Below the pieces are notes generated by a model that worked only from the letters and a program-made list of their open reading frames with translations, was not told the DNA's origin and did not search any database. Positions 35,668 through 44,261 of a DNA stretch of 64,000 nt are shown here, one piece after another (positions within the stretch are counted from its first letter, which is position 1; each line of letters begins with the position of its first letter). The stretch covers positions 1 to 64,000 of the forward strand of contig DATNDG010000002.1 in assembly GCA_035553515.1 (NCBI GenBank), written 5' to 3'. A program made the position numbers and the translations under genes. The DNA comes from DAHUYF01 sp035553515. Lineage in GTDB: Bacteria > Pseudomonadota > Alphaproteobacteria > ATCC43930 > CGMCC-115725.

Positions 35668-37320
35668 TCAGCGCTCGACGAAGCTCGCCAAGGTCCGGCC
35701 ATGCGTGCGCTGGGCCAGCTTCTTGAGCGCCTTCGCCTCGATCTGGCGAATGCGCTCGCGCGTGACCTGATATTTGCGGCCGACCTCTTCCAGCGTGTGC
35801 TCGCCGCCCTGGCCGACGCCGAAACGCAGGCGCAGGATGTCGGCTTCGCGCGGCGACAGCCGCGACAGTGCATCGTCGGTCGCGGCGCGCAGCTCGGCCT
35901 GCGCCGCGGCCTCATGCGGCATCACTGCGCCGTCATCGGCGATGAGGTCGCCGATGGTGGCATCGCCATCCTCGCTGAGCGGCGCATCGAGACTGACGGG
36001 GTCGCGCACCAGCTCGATCACCGCGCGGACCTTGGCGACCGGCACGCCCAGCCGGGCCGCCAGCTCGGCCTCATTCGGCTCGCGGCCGAGCTCGGCCAGG
36101 AGCTGATGCTGCGCGCGCATCACCCGCCGCGCCTCGTCGGTCATGTGCGACGGGATGCGGATCAGATGGCCCTGATCGACGAGGGCGCGCGTGCAGGCCT
36201 GGCGGATCCACCACGTCGCATAGGTCGAGAATTTGTAGCCGCGGCGCCAGTCGAATTTCTCGACCGCGCGCATCAGCCCGATATTGCCTTCCTGGATGAG
36301 ATCCATGAGCGGCAGGCCGCGATTGACGTGGCGGCGCGCGATCCAGGCGACCAGGCGCAGATTGGCCTGGATCATCTCCTGCTTGGCGCGCTCGGCCTCG
36401 CGAGCGCCGCGCTGCAGCTCGGTCACCAGGGCGCGGAATGCCGACAGGCTCTGGCCCGTCTCGCGGCTCACCGTCTCGATCTCGTCGACGAGCAGGCGCG
36501 CCGTCTCGCCGTGACGGCGACGGAAGTTCGGCCAGGGCGCGGTCTGGCGCCGCGTCATCGATGCGTACCAGGCGCGTGCGCCGGCGGCCTTGAGGTAGCC
36601 CTCGAGGAAGAGCTTGCGATCAACCTTGGCCTGATCGACGAGCCGGGCGAGGCGACCTTCGCGCTCCATCAGCCGGCGGCTGAGCTCCTTGAGGCGAAGC
36701 GCCAGCTCATCAATGCGCTCGGGATGAAGAACGACGGTCGAGAGCGCTGCGGCGAGCGCCGGCGCGCTGCGGCTCTTGCGCGCGCGATCGAAGGCGCGCA
36801 GCACCGGGCGCATCAGCGCCGCCTCGAGCTCGGCCAGTGGGGCCGCGCCCTCTTCGTCGAGGCTGCCAGCCGCCGCCGGGGCGGTCGAGCTGGAGCCATT
36901 GGCTCCGGCGGCGCGCCGCGCCTGCGTGGCGGCGAGATCGATGACGTCGCGCAATGCCATGGTCTGCTCGCGCAGCGCCTTGGCCCATTGGGTGATCGAC
37001 TTGCGCAGCAGCGGGCTGCGGTGGAGCGCGCCCAGCACCGCGGCCTGGCCGGCCTCGATGCGCTGCGCCAGCGCCACTTCCCCCTCGCGCGACAGCAGGT
37101 CGGCTTCGGAGATTTCCTGGAGATACCGGCGCAGCGGATCGGCGGACCGGCCGAGATCGATCTCGGCCAGGTTGCCGCGCACCGAAACCGGCTCGCCCGC
37201 GGCCTCGCGGGCAGGCCGGCTCTGCGGCTCCTCGTGAACCTCAGGGTGGTCTGACCGGGACATGCTCTCCGCAGCCGGCTGCTGGTCGAGCGCCTCGGCG
37301 CCAGCGAAATTGGCCCGCAT
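35668..37320 (-). CDS. RpoD-like sigma-70 factor
   Basis: The 550-residue sigma factor has region 1.2 (Asp-Pro-Leu-Arg-Arg-Tyr-Leu), a long non-conserved insert, then regions 2 to 4. Region 2 includes Asp-Leu-Ile-Gln-Glu-Gly-Asn-Ile-Gly-Leu-Met and Tyr-Ala-Thr-Trp-Trp-Ile-Arg-Gln; region 4.2 has Val-Thr-Arg-Glu-Arg-Ile-Arg-Gln-Ile-Glu-Ala-Lys. No region 1.1 is apparent and dnaG is not adjacent, so this is probably an extra RpoD-like factor rather than the housekeeping one. Region 2.4 differs from the usual RpoD text (Cys-Thr-Arg-Ala-Leu-Val-Asp-Gln). ATG 37263 is a possible alternative start. Confidence 0.87.
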   Translation of the reverse strand: MRANFAGAEALDQQPAAESMSRSDHPEVHEEPQSRPAREAAGEPVSVRGNLAEIDLGRSADPLRRYLQEISEADLLSREGEVALAQRIEAGQAAVLGALHRSPLLRKSITQWAKALREQTMALRDVIDLAATQARRAAGANGSSSTAPAAAGSLDEEGAAPLAELEAALMRPVLRAFDRARKSRSAPALAAALSTVVLHPERIDELALRLKELSRRLMEREGRLARLVDQAKVDRKLFLEGYLKAAGARAWYASMTRRQTAPWPNFRRRHGETARLLVDEIETVSRETGQSLSAFRALVTELQRGAREAERAKQEMIQANLRLVAWIARRHVNRGLPLMDLIQEGNIGLMRAVEKFDWRRGYKFSTYATWWIRQACTRALVDQGHLIRIPSHMTDEARRVMRAQHQLLAELGREPNEAELAARLGVPVAKVRAVIELVRDPVSLDAPLSEDGDATIGDLIADDGAVMPHEAAAQAELRAATDDALSRLSPREADILRLRFGVGQGGEHTLEEVGRKYQVTRERIRQIEAKALKKLAQRTHGRTLASFVER

Positions 37321-37441
37321 ATTTAAGTCTCTCGCGCTTTTCCGGTGTGTCCGCCGGGAACCCTATCTGGGGCCCGACGGGTCAAGTGTGACGGCAGGAA
37401 TATGGTCGGTTCTGCCGGTCTTGGGAAGCCTGAAATGTGGG

Positions 37442-38323
37442 TTAACGATGCTTTCGTGGCCCACTTTCCCCCCTGGCGGGCGCCGCCCCGCCCTCCCCAG
37501 GGGTAAGCCCCAGTCTTTCTGCCAGCGCGCGGGCGTCCGCCGGCGCCCGGATTTTGGCGTCGTTATCGAAATAGACGAAGACATCGAGCCCCTGCGCGGC
37601 CCAGCGCCGCACCCGCCGGGCCCAGCTGGCGAGCGCCGGCGGATCGTAACCGCTGGCATAGAGCTCGGTCGCGCCATGCAAGCGGAGGTAGACAAAGTCG
37701 GCGGTCGCCATGTCGAAGCGCGGCCATTCCGGCGCATCGGCGATCACTAGCGCCACGCCCCAGCGGCGCAGCAGCTTCGCCACCTCCGGGGCGCGAAAGC
37801 TCTCATGCCGGACCTCGAGAGCATAGCGCAGCGGGCAAAGCGCCGCTGGCTCGAGCAGGGTCCTGCCACCCAGGATCCGGCGGTTGCGGCGCCGCGCCAG
37901 CCGCGCCGCGCCGGCGGTGTCCCGCGGCAGCAGCGCCAGGAAGCTTTCGAGCCGCCCGGCGTCGAAGGGCATGGCCGCAGGAAGCTGCCAGAGAATGGGG
38001 CCCAGCTTCGCCCCCAGCCCCAGCAGGCCCTGGGCGAAGAAGGTCGCCAGCGGCTGCTCGACGTCCTTGAGCTTTTTCATATGCGTGATAAAGCGGGCGC
38101 CCTTGACGGCAAAGACGAAATCCTCGGGCGTCTCGGCGACCCAGCGCCGGAAGCTCGCCGGCGTCTTCAGCGAATAGAAGGTACCGTTGACCTCGATGGT
38201 GCCGAAGCTCCGGCTGGCATGAGCGAGCCAGAGCCGCTGAGGCAGGCCCGGCGGATAGAAGCTCCCGCGCCAGGAGGGATAGACCCAGCCGGAGATGCCG
38301 ATGCGGATCATGCGTTCCGTCAA
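37442..38323 (-). CDS. DUF72 family protein (YecE-like)
   Basis: The 293-residue TIM-barrel-like protein has DUF72 signatures: Ile-Gly-Ile-Ser-Gly-Trp-Val-Tyr-Pro-Ser-Trp at the start, Glu-Val-Asn-Gly-Thr-Phe-Tyr near residue 44, Phe-Val-Phe-Ala-Val-Lys near residue 70 and Leu-Glu-Val-Arg-His-Glu-Ser-Phe near residue 170. Biochemical function unknown. It lies between the sigma factor gene and the HTH regulator, all on the minus strand. Confidence 0.9.
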   Translation of the reverse strand: MTERMIRIGISGWVYPSWRGSFYPPGLPQRLWLAHASRSFGTIEVNGTFYSLKTPASFRRWVAETPEDFVFAVKGARFITHMKKLKDVEQPLATFFAQGLLGLGAKLGPILWQLPAAMPFDAGRLESFLALLPRDTAGAARLARRRNRRILGGRTLLEPAALCPLRYALEVRHESFRAPEVAKLLRRWGVALVIADAPEWPRFDMATADFVYLRLHGATELYASGYDPPALASWARRVRRWAAQGLDVFVYFDNDAKIRAPADARALAERLGLTPGEGGAAPARGESGPRKHR

Positions 38324-38358
38324 CGGCAGATCGCGAGCGAAGGCTGCCCCTGGCCGCC

Positions 38359-39252
38359 TCAGGCGTTGTAGGTCACCGCGCCGGTCGCCGCGATGTCGTA
38401 GCCGCCGAGCTCGGCAGCGTGGCGCGCGAAGGCCTCGCTGCGGGTAAAGCCCAGCAGGCGCTGGACCGGCGGCTCGAAATAGCTGCGCCGCCGCAGCGCC
38501 AGATCGAAGCGCTCCCAGCGCAGCGGCAGGAAATCGAGGCGGAAATGATGCGCGACGCCGCGCACGGCCATTCCGGCATCCGCTTTGCCGTCGAGGATGG
38601 CGGCGGCGACCTCGCTTTCGGTGAGCGCCGGCGGATCGACCACCAACAGGCCTTCAAAACGCTGTTTCGCCTGATCCAGCAGCTGCCGCAGCAGGATCTG
38701 CGCCCCGGCGCCTTCCTGCCGCGGCACCAGCCGAATTCCCGGCCGGGCGAGATCGGCGATACCGGCAAGACGCTGCGGGTTGCCCCGGGCGACCACGAGA
38801 CCTTGCTCGCGCTTAGCCCATTCGATGAGCACGATGTCGGCGAGTCCCCCCGTCGCCTGCACCGCCGGCACATTATGGATCCCGGTCCGGGCATCGAGGA
38901 TGTGCAGGCCCGCGACCATCGCCTTGTCGGCGGCGAGGCGGGCGAGACCGTCCTCGCTGCCGCCGGTGAGCAGCGCCAGCTCGGAGCCCGACGCCCGCAG
39001 CGCCCATTCGAGCAGCGGATCATGGCTGCCGGCGACGACCGCGGGCGCGCGCCGCAGCTCCGCGCCTTCGAAATCCAGCTGGCTCGTCACCCAAAGATCG
39101 ATCAACCGACGCGGGAATAGCAGCTTGCCCGTGACGCGCGAGCAGGGGATTTGCCGGTTGCGCACGAGCTCGTAAATCGTGCGCTCCTTCAAGCGCAGAT
39201 AAGCGGCGACTTCCTGGGTATTAAGGTATTCGGCGGCGAGGGCGTCCTGCAT
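38359..39252 (-). CDS. HTH regulator with periplasmic-binding-like sensor domain
   Basis: The 297-residue protein begins with an excisionase/MerR-like helix-turn-helix (Leu-Asn-Thr-Gln-Glu-Val-Ala-Ala-Tyr-Leu-Arg, residues 10-20, then Tyr-Glu-Leu-Val-Arg-Asn). The rest matches the PBP_like (PF12727) domain, related to ModA-type binding proteins and used as a cytoplasmic ligand sensor. It is divergent from the OFA transporter, and an inverted repeat lies just before its ATG, so it probably controls that transporter and itself. The ligand is unknown; an oxyanion or small carboxylate is inferred. Confidence 0.82.
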   Translation of the reverse strand: MQDALAAEYLNTQEVAAYLRLKERTIYELVRNRQIPCSRVTGKLLFPRRLIDLWVTSQLDFEGAELRRAPAVVAGSHDPLLEWALRASGSELALLTGGSEDGLARLAADKAMVAGLHILDARTGIHNVPAVQATGGLADIVLIEWAKREQGLVVARGNPQRLAGIADLARPGIRLVPRQEGAGAQILLRQLLDQAKQRFEGLLVVDPPALTESEVAAAILDGKADAGMAVRGVAHHFRLDFLPLRWERFDLALRRRSYFEPPVQRLLGFTRSEAFARHAAELGGYDIAATGAVTYNA

Positions 39253-39265
39253 TTAGCTGCGAATT

Positions 39266-39292
39266 ATTGCGTAATTTACATATTGCCGCAAT
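39266..39292. promoter_or_regulatory. Inverted repeat, candidate operator of the HTH regulator
   Basis: Arms ATTGCG (39266-39271) and CGCAAT (39287-39292) are perfect inverted copies 15 bases apart in an AT-rich island within GC-rich DNA. The site starts 14 bases upstream of the regulator ATG, in the divergent region shared with the OFA transporter, as expected for autoregulation. Confidence 0.5.
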
Positions 39293-39401
39293 ACGAGTCT
39301 TCCCCGCATAGTCGATAGCAACAAGAACTGGCCAGGCGCAAATGGAGGCCGCAAGCGCGGCGACCGGGCCAAGAACAGGGGTTAGTCGTGGAGGGAACGA
39401 A

Positions 39402-40763
39402 ATGTCCATTCTAAGCAGAGAGCGAACCATTGCCCCGCCGGGCTACAGCCGCTGGCTGATCCCGCCGGCGGCGCTGTGCGTGCATTTGTGCATCGGGCAA
39501 GCCTACGCCTTCAGCGTGTTCAACCTGCCAATGACCAAGCTTCTCGGCATCAGCAAATCGGTGCCGGGCGATTGGGCGCTCACCGAACTCGGCTGGATCT
39601 TCAGCCTGGCTATTTTCTTCCTTGGCGTTTCGGCGGCCTTGCTCGGTCGCTGGGTGGAAGAAGGCGGTCCGCGCAAGGCCATGTTCACGGCAGCGCTGTG
39701 CTGGGCCGGCGGCTTCATCATTTCCGCATTCGGCGTCTACATCCACAACATCTGGGTCATCTACTTCGGTTACGGCATTTTGGGCGGTTTCGGCCTCGGC
39801 ATCGGCTACATCTCGCCGGTCTCGACCCTGATCAAGTGGTTCCCAGACCGGCCCGGCATGGCCACCGGCATGGCGATCATGGGCTTCGGCGGCGGCGCCT
39901 TCATCGCTTCGCCGCTCTCGGTCTGGCTGATGCACAGGTTCTCGACACCGACCCATGTCGGCGTCGCCGAGACCTTCATCGTGCTGGGCGTGGTCTATTT
40001 CTGCTTCATGATGGTGGGCGCCGCGCTCGTGCGCATTCCCGCGCCCGGCTGGAAGCCCGAGGGCTATGTCGCGCCGGTGCAGCCGAAGAAGCTCGTCACC
40101 ACCAAGGACGTCTACGTCTATGACGCCCTCAAGACCCCGCAATTCTGGCTGATCTGGTGGGTGCTCTGCCTCAACGTCACCGCCGGCATCGGCGTGCTCG
40201 GCCAGGCCTCGGCGATGAGCCAGGAGATGTTCCCGGGCCACATCACTCCCGTGGCCGCCGCCGGTTTCGTCGGGCTGATGAGCCTCTTCAACATGGGCGG
40301 GCGGTTCTGCTGGGCGACGATCTCCGACTATCTCGGCCGCAAGAACACATATTTCGTGTTCTTCGTCCTCGGCACGATCCTCTACTCCATCGTGCCGACG
40401 GCGGGCAGCCTCGGCAGCGTCGAGCTGTTCGTCGTCTGCTTCCTGATCATCATCAGCATGTATGGTGGCGGCTTCTCCACCGTGCCGGCCTATCTCAAGG
40501 ACATGTTCGGCACGCGCTATGTCGGCGCCATCCACGGTCTGCTGCTGACCGCCTGGTCGATGGCCGGCATATTCGGCCCGGTGCTGGTGAACTACATCCG
40601 CGCCTACAACGTCGCGCATGGTGTCGCCAAGGCGCAGGCCTACAACACCACCATGTACGTCATGGCCGTGCTGCTGGTGATCGGCTTCATCTGCAACTAC
40701 TTCGTCAAGGCGGTGCATGAGCGCTACCACATGAAGCTGCGCGAAGCCGAAGCGTCGGCCTGA
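39402..40763 (+). CDS. OFA-family MFS transporter (oxalate/formate antiporter-like)
   Basis: This 453-residue, 12-helix carrier has OFA-family features: Cys-Ile-Gly-Gln-Ala-Tyr-Ala-Phe-Ser-Val-Phe in helix 1, Gly-Gly-Phe-Gly-Leu-Gly-Ile-Gly-Tyr in helix 4, and Asp-Tyr-Leu-Gly-Arg-Lys between helices 8 and 9. Characterised members exchange oxalate for formate or carry other monocarboxylates; the substrate here is not readable. GGAGGG seven bases upstream fixes ATG 39402. A 42-residue membrane protein gene follows 17 bp downstream. Confidence 0.9.
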   Translation: MSILSRERTIAPPGYSRWLIPPAALCVHLCIGQAYAFSVFNLPMTKLLGISKSVPGDWALTELGWIFSLAIFFLGVSAALLGRWVEEGGPRKAMFTAALCWAGGFIISAFGVYIHNIWVIYFGYGILGGFGLGIGYISPVSTLIKWFPDRPGMATGMAIMGFGGGAFIASPLSVWLMHRFSTPTHVGVAETFIVLGVVYFCFMMVGAALVRIPAPGWKPEGYVAPVQPKKLVTTKDVYVYDALKTPQFWLIWWVLCLNVTAGIGVLGQASAMSQEMFPGHITPVAAAGFVGLMSLFNMGGRFCWATISDYLGRKNTYFVFFVLGTILYSIVPTAGSLGSVELFVVCFLIIISMYGGGFSTVPAYLKDMFGTRYVGAIHGLLLTAWSMAGIFGPVLVNYIRAYNVAHGVAKAQAYNTTMYVMAVLLVIGFICNYFVKAVHERYHMKLREAEASA

Positions 40764-40780
40764 GGACAGGGGAGGAAATC

Positions 40781-40909
40781 ATGCAACAAGCATCGCATCA
40801 GGACGCCGGGAACGTAGTGAAGCTCATCCTCGCCTGGGGCTTCGTCGGCATTCCCTTCGCCTGGGGAGTCATTCAGACGCTGATCAACGCGATGAAGCTT
40901 TTCCAGTAG
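40781..40909 (+). CDS. OFA transporter small membrane subunit, 42 residues
   Basis: This short gene encodes a 42-residue protein with a polar N-terminus (Met-Gln-Gln-Ala-Ser-His-Gln-Asp) and one transmembrane helix (Leu-Ile-Leu-Ala-Trp-Gly-Phe-Val-Gly-Ile-Pro-Phe-Ala-Trp-Gly-Val). It ends in an amphipathic Leu-Ile-Asn-Ala-Met-Lys-Leu-Phe-Gln. GGGGAGGAA precedes the ATG. Similar mini-proteins are annotated as MFS transporter small subunits after OFA genes in other bacteria. It probably binds or stabilises the carrier. Confidence 0.85.
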   Translation: MQQASHQDAGNVVKLILAWGFVGIPFAWGVIQTLINAMKLFQ

Positions 40910-40979
40910 CGCATCGCACGATCAGGTGACCGCGCCGTTGGAGGGCGCCGGTCGCGGTTCTGCCGACCCTGCGGTCGGC

Positions 40980-41360
40980 ATGAATCGGGGCCGGCGCCCT
41001 CCTCGGTTTTTCGGGGCTTGGCTCGCCGCATCGCTGCTGCTGGAGGCGTTCCCTGCCGCCGGGGCGACGCTCGACGCGGCGCAGGCGGGAAGCCATATCG
41101 GCGAGACGGCGACTGTCTGCGGCAGCGTGGCCTCGGCGCATTTCTCGCGTCGTTCCGCCGCTCAGCCGACGCTGCTCGATCTAGACCGGCCCTATCCGAA
41201 CCAAATCTTCACCATCGTCATCTTCAACCGGGACCGCGCCAAGTTCGGTGCGCCCGAGCAGACGCTCCTCCATCGCCGCGTCTGCGCCAGCGGTGCGATC
41301 AAGCTCTATCGCGGCCGGCCGGAGATGATCCTCGAGGATCCCGCGCAGCTCAGCCGATAA
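40980..41360 (+). CDS. Exported OB-fold-like protein
   Basis: The 126-residue protein has a signal peptide (basic Arg-Gly-Arg-Arg start, hydrophobic core, Ala-Ala-Gly-Ala end) and a small beta-barrel domain. Val-Cys-Gly-Ser-Val-Ala-Ser-Ala-His-Phe opens that domain, and the later Arg-Val-Cys-Ala-Ser-Gly-Ala-Ile-Lys-Leu-Tyr-Arg-Gly resembles the last strands of bacterial OB-folds. The two cysteines may form a disulfide. ATG 40980 gives a proper signal peptide; an in-frame ATG at 40926 would add 18 residues. It is convergent with the nitronate monooxygenase gene. Function unknown. Confidence 0.7.
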   Translation: MNRGRRPPRFFGAWLAASLLLEAFPAAGATLDAAQAGSHIGETATVCGSVASAHFSRRSAAQPTLLDLDRPYPNQIFTIVIFNRDRAKFGAPEQTLLHRRVCASGAIKLYRGRPEMILEDPAQLSR

Positions 41361-41373
41361 GCGCGGGCGGCGT

Positions 41374-42357
41374 TCATTCCGCGGCGACGATGCGCCGCGC
41401 GCCGGCAGCGAGCGCGCGCTCCGCCTCCTCGACCATGCGGTCGAGGATCTCGCCGGCGGGCAGCACCGTGTCGAAGAGCCCCATCGCTTCGCCGCCGAGC
41501 ACTCCGGCGGTGGTGAAATCGCCGAGCGCCACCGCCGCCTGATAGCGCGACATCTCCTGCGCCTGCGCCGCGCGCAGCTCCGTCTCGGCGCCGTGCCAGC
41601 GATCGACGAACTCGTTGCGCAGGACGCGCACGGTGAAATCCGTGGGCCAGGGAATGTCGCGCACCACGTCGATGGTGGTGGTGCGGAGGGTGTCGTCGCC
41701 TTGCGCCACGGTCATGTGCGCCTTCGCCTTGGGGTGGGCCAGCGATTCCGTGCTGGCATAGAAGCGCGTTCCCACCAGAACGCCCTCGGCGCCGAGCAGC
41801 AGCGCCGCGGCGAGGCCGCGCCCGTCGGCGATGCCGCCGGCGGCGACCAGAACGGCATCGCTGCGCCGGCGGGCGAGGATGTCGGCGATCTCGGGCACCA
41901 GCGGCAGGGTTGCGCGCCGGGCGCCATGACCGCCCGCCTCGCTGCCCTGGGCAATGATGACGTCGGCGCCGGCCTCGAGCGCATCCTCGAGATGACGCAA
42001 GCCCTGGACCTGGCAGATGAGCCTGGCGCCCGCCCGCTTGATCGCTCCGGCGAAAGGCCGTGGATCGCCGAAGGACAGCATCAGCGCCGCCGGCCTGCTT
42101 GCCAGCGCGAGGTCGAGGAGCTCGGGCCGCTTCTGAAGCGACCAGGTGATGAAGCCGCAGCCGATGCGGTGATTGCCGGCGGCGGCGAATTGCCGCTCGA
42201 GCCATTCGCCATCGCCGTAGCCGCCGCCGATCAGGCCAAGCCCGCCCGCCGCACTCACCGCGCCGGCCAAGGCGCCGCCGGAGATGCTGCCCATCGGCGC
42301 CAGCAGCACCGGGTGCTTGATGTCGAGGAGTTCGGTGAGCCGGGTCGGGATCGGCAT
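41374..42357 (-). CDS. Nitronate monooxygenase family flavoprotein
   Basis: The 327-residue FMN-dependent TIM barrel has Ala-Pro-Met-Gly-Ser-Ile-Ser-Gly-Gly-Ala-Leu-Ala near residues 20-31 and the FMN phosphate site Gln-Gly-Ser-Glu-Ala-Gly-Gly-His near residue 137. Ala-Ala-Gly-Gly-Ile-Ala-Asp-Gly-Arg-Gly and Gly-Thr-Arg-Phe follow. NMOs oxidise alkyl nitronates such as propionate-3-nitronate to carbonyl compounds and nitrite; many paralogues have other enoyl-reductase-like roles. GGAGG before ATG 42357 supports the start; the 848-codon frame upstream is antisense to the ABC permease. Confidence 0.88.
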   Translation of the reverse strand: MPIPTRLTELLDIKHPVLLAPMGSISGGALAGAVSAAGGLGLIGGGYGDGEWLERQFAAAGNHRIGCGFITWSLQKRPELLDLALASRPAALMLSFGDPRPFAGAIKRAGARLICQVQGLRHLEDALEAGADVIIAQGSEAGGHGARRATLPLVPEIADILARRRSDAVLVAAGGIADGRGLAAALLLGAEGVLVGTRFYASTESLAHPKAKAHMTVAQGDDTLRTTTIDVVRDIPWPTDFTVRVLRNEFVDRWHGAETELRAAQAQEMSRYQAAVALGDFTTAGVLGGEAMGLFDTVLPAGEILDRMVEEAERALAAGARRIVAAE

Positions 42358-42501
42358 GCTACGCCTCCGTCGTGAACGCCGCGCATCATAGCGAAGCCGC
42401 GGCGGCTGCAACAAAGTTGCAATGACTCTGCCGCTTTCTTCCGTCATGGGGTTTGCGCTACATGTGGCGCGCCCGAAGCCAGGAGCCGGAACCGAGGAGC
42501 G

Positions 42502-44247
42502 ATGCAACAGCGCTGGGGTCTGCCCATCGTGGCCTGGCCGTCGCGGCTCAGGCCCAATTACTGGGACGGCATCGCTCTGCCGCTGGTGCTCGGCAGCATC
42601 GTGCTGCTCGCCTGGGCGAGCCGGCAGATGAGCATGCCCTATCGGCTGGGCCAGACCTTGGCGATCTCGCTCGATCCACGCTACCTGCCGGAATACGGCC
42701 TGCGCACCGTGCTGCGCATGGTGCTGGCGCTGGTCGCCTCGCTGGTCTTCAGCCTTGCCTATGCCGCGCTCGCCGCCAGGAGCCGCCGTGCCGAGAAACT
42801 GCTCATCCCGCTGCTCGACATTCTGCAGTCGGTGCCGATCCTGGGCTTCCTCTCGATCACCGTCACCGGCTTCATCGCGCTCTTTCCCGGCAGCCTCATG
42901 GGCTACGAATGCGCGGCGATCTTCGCGATCTTCACCTCGCAAGCCTGGAATATGACCTTCAGCCTCTACCAATCCTTCAGCGCCGTGCCGAAGGATCTGC
43001 ACGAGGCGTCGCGCATGTATCATCTCTCGCCCTGGCAGAGCTTCTGGCAGCTCGACGTGCCCTTCGCCATGCCCAACCTCATCTGGAACATGATGATGTC
43101 GGTCTCCGGCGGCTGGTTCTTCGTCGTCGCTTCGGAGGCGATCAGCGTCAACGGCCAGGATGTGAAGCTGCCCGGCATCGGCTCCTATATCGCGCTCGCC
43201 ATCGAGCAGCGCGACCTCGCCGGGGTCGGCTACGCGATCCTCGCCATGCTGGTGCTGATCCTGATCTATGATCAGCTGCTGTTCCGCCCGCTGCTCGCCT
43301 GGGCGCAGCGCTTCAAGGTCGAAGCGATCGGGCAGGACGAGATCGAGCCGCCCTGGTTCCTCACCATGCTGCAGCGCGCGCGGCTGTTCGATCTGCTGCG
43401 CTCGCTGTTCGATGCCGCGGCGTCGCTGGCGAGCCTCGCCTCGCGCCGAGCGCTTCCGGCGGGCGCCGTCCAGCGCCTGCCGCGCACGCGCTTCGCCGAG
43501 GCGCGTTGGATCGACTACGTCTGGAGCGCCGCGCTGCTCGTCGGCACGCTCTACACGCTCTACGAGATCGCGCTCTTCGTGCAGACCGAGGTGGGGTTGC
43601 ACGAGGTGCTCTACGTGTTGCTGCTGGGATTCATCACGCTCATTCGCGTGGTGGTGCTGATCGCGCTTGCGGCGGTGATCTGGGTTCCCATCGGCGTCTG
43701 GATCGGGCTGCGCCCGCGGCTTGCGCGCCGCGTCCAGCCGATCGTGCAGTTCCTGGCGGCGTTCCCGGCTAATCTCTTCTTCCCGGTGGCGGTCGCCGCC
43801 ATCTTGCGCTTCCATCTCAATGTCGAGGTGTGGGTGAGCCCGCTGATGATCCTCGGCACGCAGTGGTACATCCTGTTCAACGTCATCGCCGGGACGCTGG
43901 CATTGCCCACCGACTATCAATTCGTCGCCAGCAATCTCGGCGTGTCGCGCTGGCTGTGGTGGCGCCGCCTGGTGCTGCCCGGCATCTTTCCCGCCTTCGT
44001 CACCGGCGCGGTGACCGCCTCGGGCGGCTCGTGGAACGCGAGCATCGTCTCGGAGATCGTGCGCTGGGGCAACGATACGCTGGTCGCCACCGGCATCGGC
44101 GCCTATATCGCGCAGGCGACGGACAAGGGCGATTTCCCGCGCATCGCGCTGGGCATCTGCGTGCTCTGCCTTTATGTTCTGCTGCTCAACCGCCTGCTCT
44201 GGCGCCGGCTCTACGTCTTGGCCGAAGAGCGGCTGCGTCTGGACTGA
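42502..44247 (+). CDS. Double-length ABC transporter permease (NitT/TauT type)
   Basis: The 581-residue protein carries two fused BPD_transp_1 permease modules. The first has its EAA loop at His-Glu-Ala-Ser-Arg-Met-Tyr (near residue 170) and the second at Ala-Ser-Asn-Leu-Gly-Val-Ser (near residue 475); about twelve helices are predicted. Such fused permeases pair with nitrate/sulfonate/bicarbonate-type ATPases. Its ATPase gene follows 14 bp downstream, but no binding-protein gene is nearby. The direction of transport and substrate are unknown. Confidence 0.88.
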   Translation: MQQRWGLPIVAWPSRLRPNYWDGIALPLVLGSIVLLAWASRQMSMPYRLGQTLAISLDPRYLPEYGLRTVLRMVLALVASLVFSLAYAALAARSRRAEKLLIPLLDILQSVPILGFLSITVTGFIALFPGSLMGYECAAIFAIFTSQAWNMTFSLYQSFSAVPKDLHEASRMYHLSPWQSFWQLDVPFAMPNLIWNMMMSVSGGWFFVVASEAISVNGQDVKLPGIGSYIALAIEQRDLAGVGYAILAMLVLILIYDQLLFRPLLAWAQRFKVEAIGQDEIEPPWFLTMLQRARLFDLLRSLFDAAASLASLASRRALPAGAVQRLPRTRFAEARWIDYVWSAALLVGTLYTLYEIALFVQTEVGLHEVLYVLLLGFITLIRVVVLIALAAVIWVPIGVWIGLRPRLARRVQPIVQFLAAFPANLFFPVAVAAILRFHLNVEVWVSPLMILGTQWYILFNVIAGTLALPTDYQFVASNLGVSRWLWWRRLVLPGIFPAFVTGAVTASGGSWNASIVSEIVRWGNDTLVATGIGAYIAQATDKGDFPRIALGICVLCLYVLLLNRLLWRRLYVLAEERLRLD

Positions 44248-44261
44248 CCGGGGGATGCGCC

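Noticed and set aside
39411..40730. 439-codon open frame antisense to the OFA transporter
   Set aside because: The plus-strand carrier has clear motifs and membrane helices; the opposite frame has neither.
42358..43920. N-terminal extension of the nitronate monooxygenase frame, giving 848 codons
   Set aside because: The extension is antisense to the ABC permease, and the ribosome site and family start place the true ATG at 42357.
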